64,000 nt of DNA from Ulota crispa. Its lineage: Eukaryota; Streptophyta; Bryopsida; Orthotrichales; Orthotrichaceae. Made by a program: the position numbers and the translations under genes. Positions 52,101 through 64,000 of the stretch are shown here, one piece after another. A model generated the notes under the pieces. It saw only the letters and a list, made by a program, of their open reading frames with translations, made no database searches and was not told the DNA's origin. The stretch is from the NCBI GenBank assembly GCA_963920765.1, contig OY987243.1, positions 18,719,419 through 18,783,418 of the forward strand, given 5' to 3'. Each line of letters starts with the position of its first letter. Position 1 is the first letter of the stretch.

Positions 52101-55100
52101 ATAACTTAAGATACGGTCAAGCTGAACATCACCAGAATCAATGGACAACATTACATGTGTTGAGCAAGAAATAAACAGGATTGGAATAGGGAAGGGTTCC
52201 CATATGACCTACTCAAACAGCAGAAAAAAAACATACTGCCAATCTTGACCTCTTGATCCTGTAGTAGTTAGATCCATTTTTAATTCATGTCTGAGAGGAT
52301 TACAGTTGATTGTTACATGCTACGCATGAAGTTACCAGTTGGCTCATTTCTTCCAAAGTGTTATGTACCATCATTGGTCCATGGATCTTTCACCACCACA
52401 CCATTGAGAAGATCCTTTTCATATTAGATTGGAATGCAACTACCAATGCTGCTGAAGGCCCAGAGTCAGAAAGGTTCCTAACCTGAACATCTTCGTTGTC
52501 GCAATTCCGCCGTTGTAGGCAGTCGGCAACACGACCCCGATCGCCAGCTCCCTCCCTTCCAGTGGAGCTTGGCTCTCCTCCTGTACCATTTTCTGCTGAT
52601 CCACTGGTCCCAACGCCGCTACTCTTGGTTCCACTGGGACTATCCCTGACCTGCCCTTCTTCCGCTCCTAAATTCTCCCCTCCGCTCTCACTGGTTTCAT
52701 CGTCGAAACCGAGAGAAGGAGACTGCAATCCCGCGTCGTGGTCGAAGAGCGCAATCAACGCGGACATCCCGGCGACCGGACTCCGACACACGGGACAAGC
52801 GGCTTCCGTCCGGAACCAGATCGTGGCACAATCTTGACAGAACACATGGCCGCAGGATGTGATACGCGCTTGCGTGCCCTGCCCGGAGGCCGTTTCGAAG
52901 CATATCTTGCAGGTGAGACCCATAATCATCCACAATTTTCAGCTACCATGCAAGCTCACTTCCAATTCCAGCTACTGCGGCTTTTTTTGCCTTCCAAATT
53001 ACGTTCAAAGCTTCGGCGGAAGCCTAATTCCAACTACTCTCAAATACCGCACCACTTCACATGCGGCGCCCATCCCGGCCTTCAAACCACCGACCATGTC
53101 ACCGTGTTGTCCAAATCGCTCACAACCGATTCATCACTAAACCTCTTAAACCACTCAATCAAACATCACAACCCTCGACATCAAAACCACAACTACAAAA
53201 GCCCTCACGCAACACCCGCAAAATTTTCCAACCTCTCACGAAAATTCATCACCGATCTTCACCGACGCTCCCAAATTTGACACCGGTTTACCAATCAAAA
53301 GCCCCTCTTACCCCTCGACCACATGAATTCCCTTCTCCGCGATTCATTCAACAAACCTCAAAACGCTAGAACCATCCGAAATCGCCGCGCTAACCGCCGG
53401 ATTACACTACCACCACATCAAGCTCCAAAGCTGCAAATCCGACACGCTAATCACACAATCCAGTTACAACAGTATTCCCATAGCCAGCCAGCCGTTAATC
53501 CGCCATAGCTAACCCCCGTCAATTCCAAAATGGACGATGTATATTTCGATGCAAAGCTTCGTCAAATTTCTACCGAATTTTGCGCGAAGAAAGACAGCAT
53601 CGGGGGATTCGCCGGGGTGATTACGCTAGAAAAGTTGCGATCCCGAGCAACCCCGGGTCCTAACCCTGGGCGAGCGAGCCCTAAAACGGATTTCGACAAC
53701 GACGACGACAACAACAGCAACACGCGGAGACAGAGGTTGGCAGCAGAGGGGGAAGAACGGTCTCCGCTGTGGTGGGCCGATGGCTGACGTGGCGACGGAT
53801 GAGAGGCTGTGAGTGTAGTTCGATTCCAGTTGGCAAAGCGGTGGCTCGTCGAGGGTTTCGCATTAGTGCCACGTCGGTGAGCAATTGTTTGAATTTCAGA
53901 CCCTTCAGTTCCGCATTGATTGCTTGTAGAGGTTTCTTTTTTTCTGGTTTTTTTTATTGAATTTGTTTGGGTTGCTTATTTTGAAAGCCAATAAGCGGTT
54001 GACGGATGGATTCTTTGTCGTGAAAGGCAGATAATGAAACAGGCCATCCTTTTACTCAACACCAAAGGGTCAAGGCCAGGCCACACCAAAACAAACCGGC
54101 GTTTGAGATTGGCAGTTTGTAAAAATATAAGTAGCTGTATTATAAATAGGGGCACAACAATGAAAAATATTATAAATAGGGGCACAATTTGAAAATAATT
54201 ATATATAGGGGCACAATTTTAAAATAATTTGTAAATTTTTGTGAATTTTTTGGTTTTGACATTGGTTGATTTAGACATATCACATTAAATGTTAGCTAGC
54301 TTCCAAAAAATTTAAAGGCCTCTCCAAATCAAGCTTAAATAAAGAAATTTTAATAAAGGGGATGGCAATTTTTGAAAAGACCTCTAAGTTTTTTGGAACT
54401 TATCTAACATTTAATGTGATATGTCTAAATCAACCAATGTCAAAACCAAAAAAATCACAAAAATTTACAAATCATTTTGAAACTGTGCCCCTATTTGTAA
54501 TATTTTTCATTTTTGTGCCCCTATTTGTAATTTCCCCATGTTTAAGAGTAGATTTCTACAAGTTTATGCATTCAGCTCATTTTGAATTAGCTGTTTTTAA
54601 CCCCTAAAAGATCGACTGTCCATCTGGGGAACAAATGGGATTTTGGGCATGTACCTATGGCTAACCTACTTTGTGTGGTTTTTTGAGACATTTATAGAAG
54701 ATGGGGAATTCAAAGATTTGTGTGGGCATTTAAATTTTTCTTCCTTCCAACATTTTTGAAGAAGTGAAAAATGAATTTCTGAAAATTTGGGGAGGTTGGG
54801 CAGTCCAAGCAGCCCAAAAACTTTTTTAAAATTTTCATTTAAAAAAAATAAAAATCTGAAATTGGTTCTCTAAGTTTACATATACACGGGAAGCTTTGAA
54901 CCACTCATTTCCAATAAATGAGATGAAAGTTGTGAGGACTTTTAGTTTACTGGCAGGTTGGGCTTTATACCTACCAATAAACTAAAAGTCCTCATAACTT
55001 TCATCTCAATTATTGGAATTGAGTGGTTCAAAGCTTCCCATGTATATGTAAACTTAGAGAACCAATTTTGGATTTTTTTTTTTTTTAAATGAAAATTTTA

Positions 55101-58100
55101 AAAAAGTTTTTGGCCTGCCTGGATTGCCCAGCCTCCCTAAATTTTCAGAAATTCATTTTTCACTTCTTCAAAAAATGTTGGAATGAAGAAAAACTTAAAT
55201 ACCCATATAGACCTTTGAATTCCCCATCTCCCATAAAAGTCTCAAAAAATCACGCAAAATAGGTCAGCCATAGGTACATGCCCAAAATCCCATTTGTCCC
55301 CCAAATGGACAGTCAGTCCTTGGGTTAATTTTCACAACTTGTTGTCTACAATCTCCTACATTTAAATGGTAGAGAGGTTGTATTTGATAAAAAACACATG
55401 GAACCTTGAACAAATTGGTTATTCACCAATTTTTCAAAAAAAAAAATCTTCTTCATCCATTCCAAACAAAGTGTTTTGACTTGTGTGGTCCTTGCATCAT
55501 AAGAGACAATGGTATCACCATTTATCATAAAACAAAGCATTCCTCTCTCAAATTGCATAAGTACTCTCCTCCTTCCATAAAATTTTCAAAGTTATACAAA
55601 TATGTTCTTTTATAATCCCCGCATGTGAAATAAACTTTCAACTTATACAAAACTCTAATTGAACAATCCCAAATGTCAAATTGAGATAGTTAATAACATA
55701 CATTAGCTTGCATTTAGACTACTTTTCTTTCTTAAACTAAATGCAGTTGGAGAGGGATTGAGCGTAGTAAAATTTTAAGATTTTGTTGTGCTTTCTTTTT
55801 TAACTAGTTCAATATGGATGCATCACAATATTAATCTTCTAGTGCTGTTAATAGATATATTAACAAAATATGTAACAATGTTGGCAAAGGGTCCATATTG
55901 GAAAAATAAATATAAAAAAGGAAAACAATGATGAGGCAAAACTATATGTTTAAGTGTATTTTTAAGGAGTTCAGCTATTTATTTTTGGTATTTAATCATG
56001 GTGTACTTGTCAAATAGCCTTTGGAACATTATCAAAATGTCAAAGCATGTTCTTGTATCATTGTACTTTTTTTGTTGTTGTAGTTGATTTGTTTGAATGA
56101 TAAACCTTTATTCATTTGCATTCAAGTTGTACGTGTTTTTTTTGTAAAAAGTCCTTAAACCTTCACAAATGTATTTCTTACATTACATCCATTTGATTAA
56201 TGATAGAATAAAAACTTATCGATCTTTTGGAGATGCTTTTGATAGCCTGAAATTATTCTCTTTTCAACATTGAGCCCAATTTTGTTGGTATTGTATTATT
56301 TATGATATGTCTCTAAATGAAATAAAAGCTTACAAGACATGTTCAGCCTTTTTTACTCAAGTTTTTTATTGACTAATCTGATTATGTAAATTGTCTTTTC
56401 AACATGTTTAGTGAAATTGGAATTAATGTGAGATGATGTCATGTAACCTTGAAGTAGAACCACTTAAAAACATGGATTGGTCACATTTGTAACTATGAGA
56501 ATTGAATTAATTGAATTTTATATATTCCTGAAATTTTTAGTATGACAAATAAATAAGTACTTGGGAGGAAAAATGATAATTTCTTATGTAACAAGATTCT
56601 ATTTTGACTCTTTATTATTAATTGATGAACACTTTCTTAAATTTATTTATGATTTAGTATGAATTTTAGTTCAAGCCTTTCAGAAGGTAGAATTTAAGAG
56701 TGAACGAAAGGCATAATAGTTATAAACAACTGCAAATCTACACTTTACCAATAATTTGCAATTTTTATTTTTCTTTCAAACATTGAAATTCAAGATATTG
56801 TAAAATTAGGTTTTCTTTAGTTTTAATTTCTAAAACTGATATTACTAGCAATAACACAATTGCCACTAGGATATATTGATATTATCTTGTTTGTTTTAGC
56901 TATTAAAATATGGTCTACATGGCTATGTGTGATATTTGCTCTATGAACATCTAACTAAATGTTTAGCAATCATTTTGATGTAAATATCATTTGCACAATT
57001 AGTAGACACTTGAGGTGGTTCATATCACATCCAATGTTTTAACCCTTAAAGGATGTTGTTGTATTGTATATGCTCTCTTGTCTTGTTTCTTGTGTTGTGT
57101 ACAGATGGGGTATTTGGGTAGCACATGAATTCCATTGGAGTTGCAAATTTTAAGCCAATTCATAAATATACTACAGGTCAACTAGGATTTTTTGGGATTT
57201 TTTTTGCATTTGTCATAAAGCCGTTTTTTCAAGTACTAAACGGTCCTTGTATGAATACAGCCAACACTTTTGGTAGGCAACATCCTTTAGGGGTCAATGC
57301 CCTGGGCACTAAGAGGTGGTTTCAATGAATTTGCATAAAGAAGCAACACTCTTAAATTTGAAATTAAAATAAACAACAACACAAATATTTGACTTTACTA
57401 GTCACAAAAAAATTTAAGTTGAAAATAAAACCAAAAAAAGAGTCAAAGGCCATAACAAAAATGTCTTCTCTTACATGGTAAGGGGTTTAGATCTTACATA
57501 CCAAAGAAAGGGAGCTTCCAAACTTCATCAGAAAAACTACAAGGCCTTCAAAAAACCTTGAGTCTAAATCCTTCTTTAACAAAATATTGCTCTTGCCATT
57601 TTGGCCAAAGGTTAATCAATAATATTTTAAAGTTTAAGTTGTATAATGGCTTAAAATGCAGGAGGTATTTGTTACTTTTGTGCATAATATTCAAATAAAA
57701 TGATTTTTTTGTGCATTGAAATTACAAAACAGTTGATCTACACAATCTAGTGAAAACAAAATTTCATACGTGAACAGTGAATGGAATGTCAAAATCAATA
57801 ATATGATAAGCTTTGTAACCATTCTTTTCTACACAAAGGTCCACAATATTTGAAAATGCAAAAAAAAAAAACCTTCAACATTAATGAATAATGTACATAC
57901 ATTATGTGTTTAGGCTAAGTACACACTCTATGTATATATGCTTGAAATGTGTATTTCTCTATACGTCTAGTCCATATCCACTATGTTGTATTTGCTCCAT
58001 ACTTTGGAATTGTATAAGTCCTTATCATATGAATCAAAGACATTGCCATTAGACTCAGCGGGCACGCTGAAACTACACATATAGAAAGGATCACATAATT

Positions 58101-61100
58101 TCACATATATTTATAAGGAACTAACAAAACTCCATAGATTTTGTTTTGAAATTCTTTCACATACATTCTACATTAAGTATTGCATTTAGCGGTTGCCTTT
58201 ACAATTAAGTTGTCTTACCTTGGTAACTTACCTCATGACTCATCATTTGACCAATTGGAGACGCATGTAATTCTATAAATACTTGAATTTTTCATGGTTT
58301 ACAAGTTGGACGCCACTTGTTTGTTATTTTGCAATTTTGTTGTTGTTGCAGAGTTCTTTGAAACATTTTTGTTGCAATAATTTTTGATGAAAACTATTGT
58401 AACGTTGTAAAATATTTATGTAATGTACTCCCTCTATTCCAAAATGATCTTCTTATTACACAAAATGTTTTAGATTAAGCTCATAAAGAACTGTTTTTCA
58501 AATTTTTTTTGACCTGTGAATAGAGTTTGAGGTTTTTCTATTGTTCTAAAATTTTGAGTTTCAAATTAGTTTTCAAAGTGGTTTCAAAGTGCTTGAAAAT
58601 TGAAATTTTGAGGCATTTTTGAAAAGCACTCGTGGCCACTTACTTGATGGCATGGGATTGGTTAGCATGCCCATACTTTTGGACTATGTGCAAGTGTCAC
58701 TAGCACCCTTCTTCCTTCAACAAGAAGATCATTTTGGGACACTAAATAAAGGTCAACATAAAGATCATTTTGGGACAAAGGGAGTAAACTGTCAAGAAAT
58801 TAGTGTGGGGCAACCTAACCTAAACACACTATTTAGTGTAGATCCAATTGATTGGCAAAGTCTTGAAAGATTCTACATTTTTGGGAGAGAACCCTGAGTA
58901 ATATACCTTACTTTACTAGTAGCTTTGGCACAAACTAATTCTTAAACCACTTGCCTAATTTTTTTTACAATTATAGACACTAGTTGCTGAAAATTTGAAA
59001 AACAAAAATGAAATTTTGTTGAAATTAAAAATATAATCAGCACAAAAGTGCTAAAATAAGGTCCAAAACATCATCAGATAATTTCTATATTTCTAATGGC
59101 ACAAAAAATATCACAACATAAACTTTAGTCTCAAAGTTGTGAAATCATGTAGCACACATACTTTTAACTCAATTTTGTCAACTAATGTAAATGTGCATTG
59201 TATAGATTTTTACTTGACAATTTTCATTCTATTAACCCCTAAAGGACCATTGTCCCTTCGGGGGACAAATGGGATTTTGGGCAGGTACCTATGGTTTCAA
59301 TTTTTGTCTTAATTTTTTGAAACTTTTTTTTGAAAATAGAAAAACACATTAATTTTTGGGGAATATAATTTTTATTCCAATTGATGTCAAGGAGCAAAAG
59401 TTATGCCCAAATAAGCAAAAATTTGGGGACTAGGGGCAGCAAAAAAAATTCTTATAAAAACTTGAAAAAAAAATTAATTTTCTTTTCTTATAAATTATAT
59501 CTCTGTCTACATCTGAAGCTTTGATTCATTCCATTTGGACTAGTTATGAGAAAGTTATGGACAATCTTGTTATTCGGGCAACTCAAGCATCTTCTTGAAA
59601 AATAACTTGTAAACTTCATTTTTGAATGCAGGTCTAACATTTTTTCAAAAAAAAATATTGGAGAGGGTGAAGTTTGCTTTCTAGAACAATACCGCCATTG
59701 GGATTATTGCATTTCAATTCCAGTCCAGGGTTGTTAACAATTTAAGTTTTCGTTCGATCTCGTACCTTCTTCTACCTAATGTTTTTTTAAAGAATGAAAA
59801 TTAAGTTTTTCTTTAAAATTTTTTTTCCCAAGATTCCCAACTCAACTTCCCACCATGCAAAAATAGAATTCCAAACTCTATGGTGCAAAAATTTTAAGTT
59901 AAAAATGTTCAAAAATAAAAAATCTAGTCAAGCAAGGTGCAAAAAAAGTTCTTTTTTACACTTTAAATGCACATATCTTCCAATTTGTGTGGTTAAAGTT
60001 ATTGAGTTTTGTACGACACATTCTTATAGTAGTCTAGTACAAGATCCTATGGTCAGATATGCAAAATGCCTGATTTTCAAACTTTTTTACTCTTTGCCAT
60101 AGAGGTGGCAGTTTTGAGTGTCTTTTGACAAAATAAAGGCCTTGGTCCTTCAGGGGTTAAGACACAATCTCACATGAGCAAAAAAACTCCCATACAAGCA
60201 CAAAATCAAAAAGTTGGTATACAAAATTTAAAAGGCATTGAAGCAACATGCAAAAGATGATATTTGACTTTTTCTTAATATATGTTATTTTTCAACAAAT
60301 ATTTAAATGAAGAACATCTGAAGTTGTTGATCATATTAATTAAATATAGTAACTAACTATAGTATATATTTAGCTTGACTTGGATGAATGCCTCAATGCT
60401 ATACATTTATTTTGGAGAATAATTACTTTTTAATACTATTTTTACAAACACCCAATCTTATTTATTTTTACACTTTTATTAAGGGAATGACTAGGGGGAC
60501 ACCCCCAAGTTGCTACGTGGACACCCCCTATAATGCACCTATTAAATTTGAGATCATTATTACGTTGAAATACAAAATAAAATCCAAACATTATTTTAGT
60601 GCACATTTGCATTTATAAGTGTTGCAAACATATAATAAATATGTCTCATTTGTGACATGGTCAAGAGGTAAACTTGTAAATGAAAGGAGCAATTGGTTTA
60701 ACTCTTGACCATGTCACAAATGACACAAATGAGACATATAAGTTGTGTGTTTGCAACACTTATAGATGCAAATGTGCTCTAAAATATTGTTTAGATTTTA
60801 TTTTGTATTTCAACGTAATAGGTGGATTATAGGGGGTGTCCGCGTAGCAGCTCGGGGGTGTCCCCTAGTCATTCCCTTTATTAATCATTAGACAATCAGG
60901 TGCCCATGCTGGTGGTAAAATACGGTATAGTGAATCTCCAATGGTCGCCAGGTTCGGAAACCCTACTCCTCGTAGATTTGAAAATAGTGTGGCCCACACC
61001 ACGTGAGCCGGAAGAGTTTAGTCAACCGAAACCCAAAACACGAGGTGTTTTAGTCGTCGTCTTCCTCGTCTCTCTCTCGAGAAATTTGCAAACAGCAAAT

Positions 61101-64000
61101 TCTACTGCAAATTCTTACTAAGCTCGAGATTGAATCTGCACTAGTGTCGCGTAATCGAGGTCATGAACCAGTAGCATGCTCGGTATCGTGCTAAGCATTT
61201 ATCTAGTAATCACAAATATTTCTCATACGATAAAACAAATCCCCTTCCGTTTCAGTTGCTAGTAATTAAGTTAATTGACTCGCAATCCAACACGAGCGAC
61301 CGGTGTCGCTCGAAGAGCAATTCTCTCCGAGTCTCCGCGATCTCGCCACTCATCCAATGATCCGACAGTTGTTGCACCCGCTGCAATATCTAGCTTAGTT
61401 CGACGCAAGGTTGCAACTTGCAAGTGTTCGAGGTGAGTTGTGGGAGAGAGAGAGACAGAGAGCGATCAATCGATTGGTGTTCGATGGCGTCGGTGAACGG
61501 GACGACGGGGTTGAGCTCGTTGGCGTCCGTGCGGGCGAACTTCGCACTCGGCGCAGATGCCATGGGTGGCACCGACAATCTGGCGGAACCTGAACTGTTT
61601 CCTCCGAGCGCGGCGTTTCAGGAGCACGCGCTTGTGGCGTCCCGGACGCAGGTGAGCCTCTCTCTCGCTCGCTTGCTCGATTGCCACGTTCTAGTCACAA
61701 TTAGATCGCGAAAAGGGTTTGGAATGAGGAAAATAGTGATGTGGTCAATTGCCTTCCTTTTCCTTTCTTTATCACACCCTGGATTTGAGAACAATCTAGT
61801 GCGTACAAATGCCGGCATTGTGGAGTTGACTCGGTCACAGCAAAATCTTGTCAGTTTCTTTGTAGGGATTTGCATATGAATTTCCTGTTTATTAACAGGG
61901 AAACGTGACAGATGGAAAAATCACAGAAGAAATAGTCAGAAGTTTTTGACCGCTCACAGGGAAAATGTGAAGATTTCCTGAAACTGACAGATGGAAATTA
62001 ACAAAAGTTTGCTGTGTGATGGTAGACCTGGCCAGTTCCTGCTTTAGGTTTTGGTATCAAATTTGGGCACGAAGCTATTCTTGACCTCCTAACAGAGTTT
62101 TGGAATGTGATTTTGAGATTGTTTTCCTCTGACACCCCCTATTATTACATCACTGAAATGTCTTAGCTGGGAAAACTATGCCAATTCTAGTGTTGGGCAG
62201 TGGCAAGAAGTGATAAAGGTGTCTGCCTCGTGATTCCCGCTGTGCAGTTCCAAGTTTTGTTATAAAAAGTTACCACAATGCAACTCTTTTTTTCTTCAAA
62301 GGATTAGCCTCTTCTTTTAGAGAATGTTGTGTTGAAGTTGTCTTTATTGGGCATTGCTCTGGCTGCCCTAGTTAGGTAGCTCAAATGATTGTGGAAAGTA
62401 GTCCATAACAAGCTGCGGAAAGTGATGAAGAATATACTTTTTCCACAAAAGGTGTCAGTATTTGAGTACCTACGTGTATTGTCATTGAAATAGCTAGGAT
62501 TGTTGGTAACATAATGAGCAAGAAAAGCTTGGGGAAGTGATTTTCCAAGTAGAAATGAGAGAGGAGTGATTATCAAACGTAATAGGAAAACTGGGTCTTT
62601 TCCCACCCTATTTTTCTTTGTTTGTCTACATGCGAGGTTTTTACCGACAGGTTTTGCAATGAGTTCCCTCATGTCTTATAATGCAGCTCTTCTTCTCCGA
62701 AGGCTTCTTTCCAACTTTGGATTATGTGCCCTCTTTGAGATTATGATTCGGTAGTTACTTTAAGAAACAGAATGTTGCAGATTCTGGTCAAGTGCAGTTG
62801 AGTTTCTACACACCAGAACTAAGTTTTAGAGCATGGAAGTCAATAACTAAGCGAAGAGGAATGATTTTGTGATATTAGGTTTTGATGTGTCTTCTTCGTT
62901 GAGATGGAATATGGCAGTATGATGAAATGTACAAGCGATCTGTGCAAGATCCGGATGGATTCTGGGGGGACATTGCATCGACTTTTTATTGGAAAAAGAA
63001 GTGGCCTACCAGCAAAGATGGAAACTTGCACTCTGCCAATATTGATGTTCGCAAGGGGCGAGTTGCAGTTGAGGTATATTCAATTCTTCCTCAAGCAGCT
63101 ATGAATAATCCTACCAGCTTATTTTGATCGATGTACCATATCTAGGTCACCTAGCTATTAGAATTGCTGGCTCCAATAGACTTTTTATTCAAGTTGATTT
63201 TAGGGTTGAAGTTTTTCATTTTTTTATTATTCTTCCACCACCACATGCTTTTGATTTAACTTGAGAAAACAGTGTAGATGTTAACACTGCATGAGTATGA
63301 GGGATAATTGCTTCATCTTGTGAGAGAAGATGAAACATTTAATATTTTAAGCTTTGAGTTACCTTTACAACCTCCGTTATAAGCATCCATTTCTTATTTA
63401 ACCCTTGAATGTCTAAGCTGCCAAATGTGGCTCTTTTCAGATGTGCATGTCCTGCACTTTTGGACATTTTTGTACAGTAGATGCATGTTTTGGAACTTAA
63501 GGTATTACAATTGGATGTTACCGTCCGAGATGCACTGTCTGTTCTTGATTCAAGCAATTAGGGGCTTTTCCTCACAAAATCAAGTTTTGCATTTCTGACA
63601 GTGGTTTAAAGGTGGCCAAACCAACATCTGCTACAACGCCCTTGACAGACACGTGGAAGCAGGCCATGGTGATAAGGTGGCCTTCTATTGGGAAGGGAAC
63701 GACACGGGCGTGGATGCCACGTTGACTTACAAAGAAGTCCTGGAACAAGTTTGCCAGGTATGGATCCCACGTTGTCTTGAAAATCCAATTTTACTTGTAG
63801 GTTCAACTATAAAATGCATAGATTCACAACGTTTTTTAGCAGTTGTGAGATTATAACATTTAAAAATACGAGATTCCAAAGTCTAACGTCTAATTAGCTT
63901 GCATAACTTAGTAATTGGAATCTTGTACTTGAGATGAGCTCAAGATTTTGCACAAAATGAATCTGGATCCTCTTTTCTAAGGTTGTTGAGGTCATCCGAA

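Overview
This is a low-GC nuclear window from a plant. Four loci are supported by spliced coding structure. They are a plant DUF247 gene with a damaged second copy, a complete RAB7/RABG3-type GTPase with six coding exons, a RING–coiled-coil–WD40 gene on the minus strand with five coding exons, and the first three coding exons of acetyl-CoA synthetase running off the right end. DUF247, the plant-type Rab7 sequence and the short-exon/AT-rich-intron style point to a land plant. The species, and whether it is a bryophyte, lycophyte or seed plant, cannot be told from the sequence alone.

Layout. 1-12 kb is gene-poor and repeat-rich, with a GC-richer island at 4.8-5.96 kb that I could not assign. 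12.73-20.5 kb and 27.1-36.5 kb are two copies of one segmental duplication in direct orientation, each carrying a DUF247 gene; a 1 kb piece at 9.3-10.3 kb reappears inverted at 25.2-26.2 kb. 36.5-42.6 kb is mostly transposon. The gene-rich part is 43-46.2 kb (Rab7, +), 49.9-52.9 kb (RING-WD40, -) and 61.5-64 kb (ACS, +), separated by further repeats.

The most striking content is a dense family of non-autonomous elements that begin TTAA-CCCCTAAAGG and end CCTTTAGGGG-TTAA, or variants of these. I count about 17 with two ends, roughly 10.6 kb or one sixth of the window. The TTAA target site and CCC termini are the signature of the piggyBac superfamily. The segmental duplication acts as a natural experiment: five elements found in only one copy have an uninterrupted TTAA or one-base relic in the other, and a sixth lines up at one end. 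Two elements (17414-18334 and 41067-41987) are the same length and nearly identical, so movement was recent. No transposase gene is visible here.

Other mobile DNA can also be dated against the duplication: a Mutator-like foldback element with 9-bp target repeats, two adjacent Harbinger-like elements sharing TTA sites, a Harbinger-like insertion with gene-like cargo, a CACTA-like miniature element and a Helitron-like element. The DUF247 copies show a 1.63 kb tract that appears identical inside otherwise diverged duplicates, which suggests recent gene conversion. The second copy lacks 101 codons of the conserved domain and has a premature stop. All alignments, identities and splice sites were read by eye.
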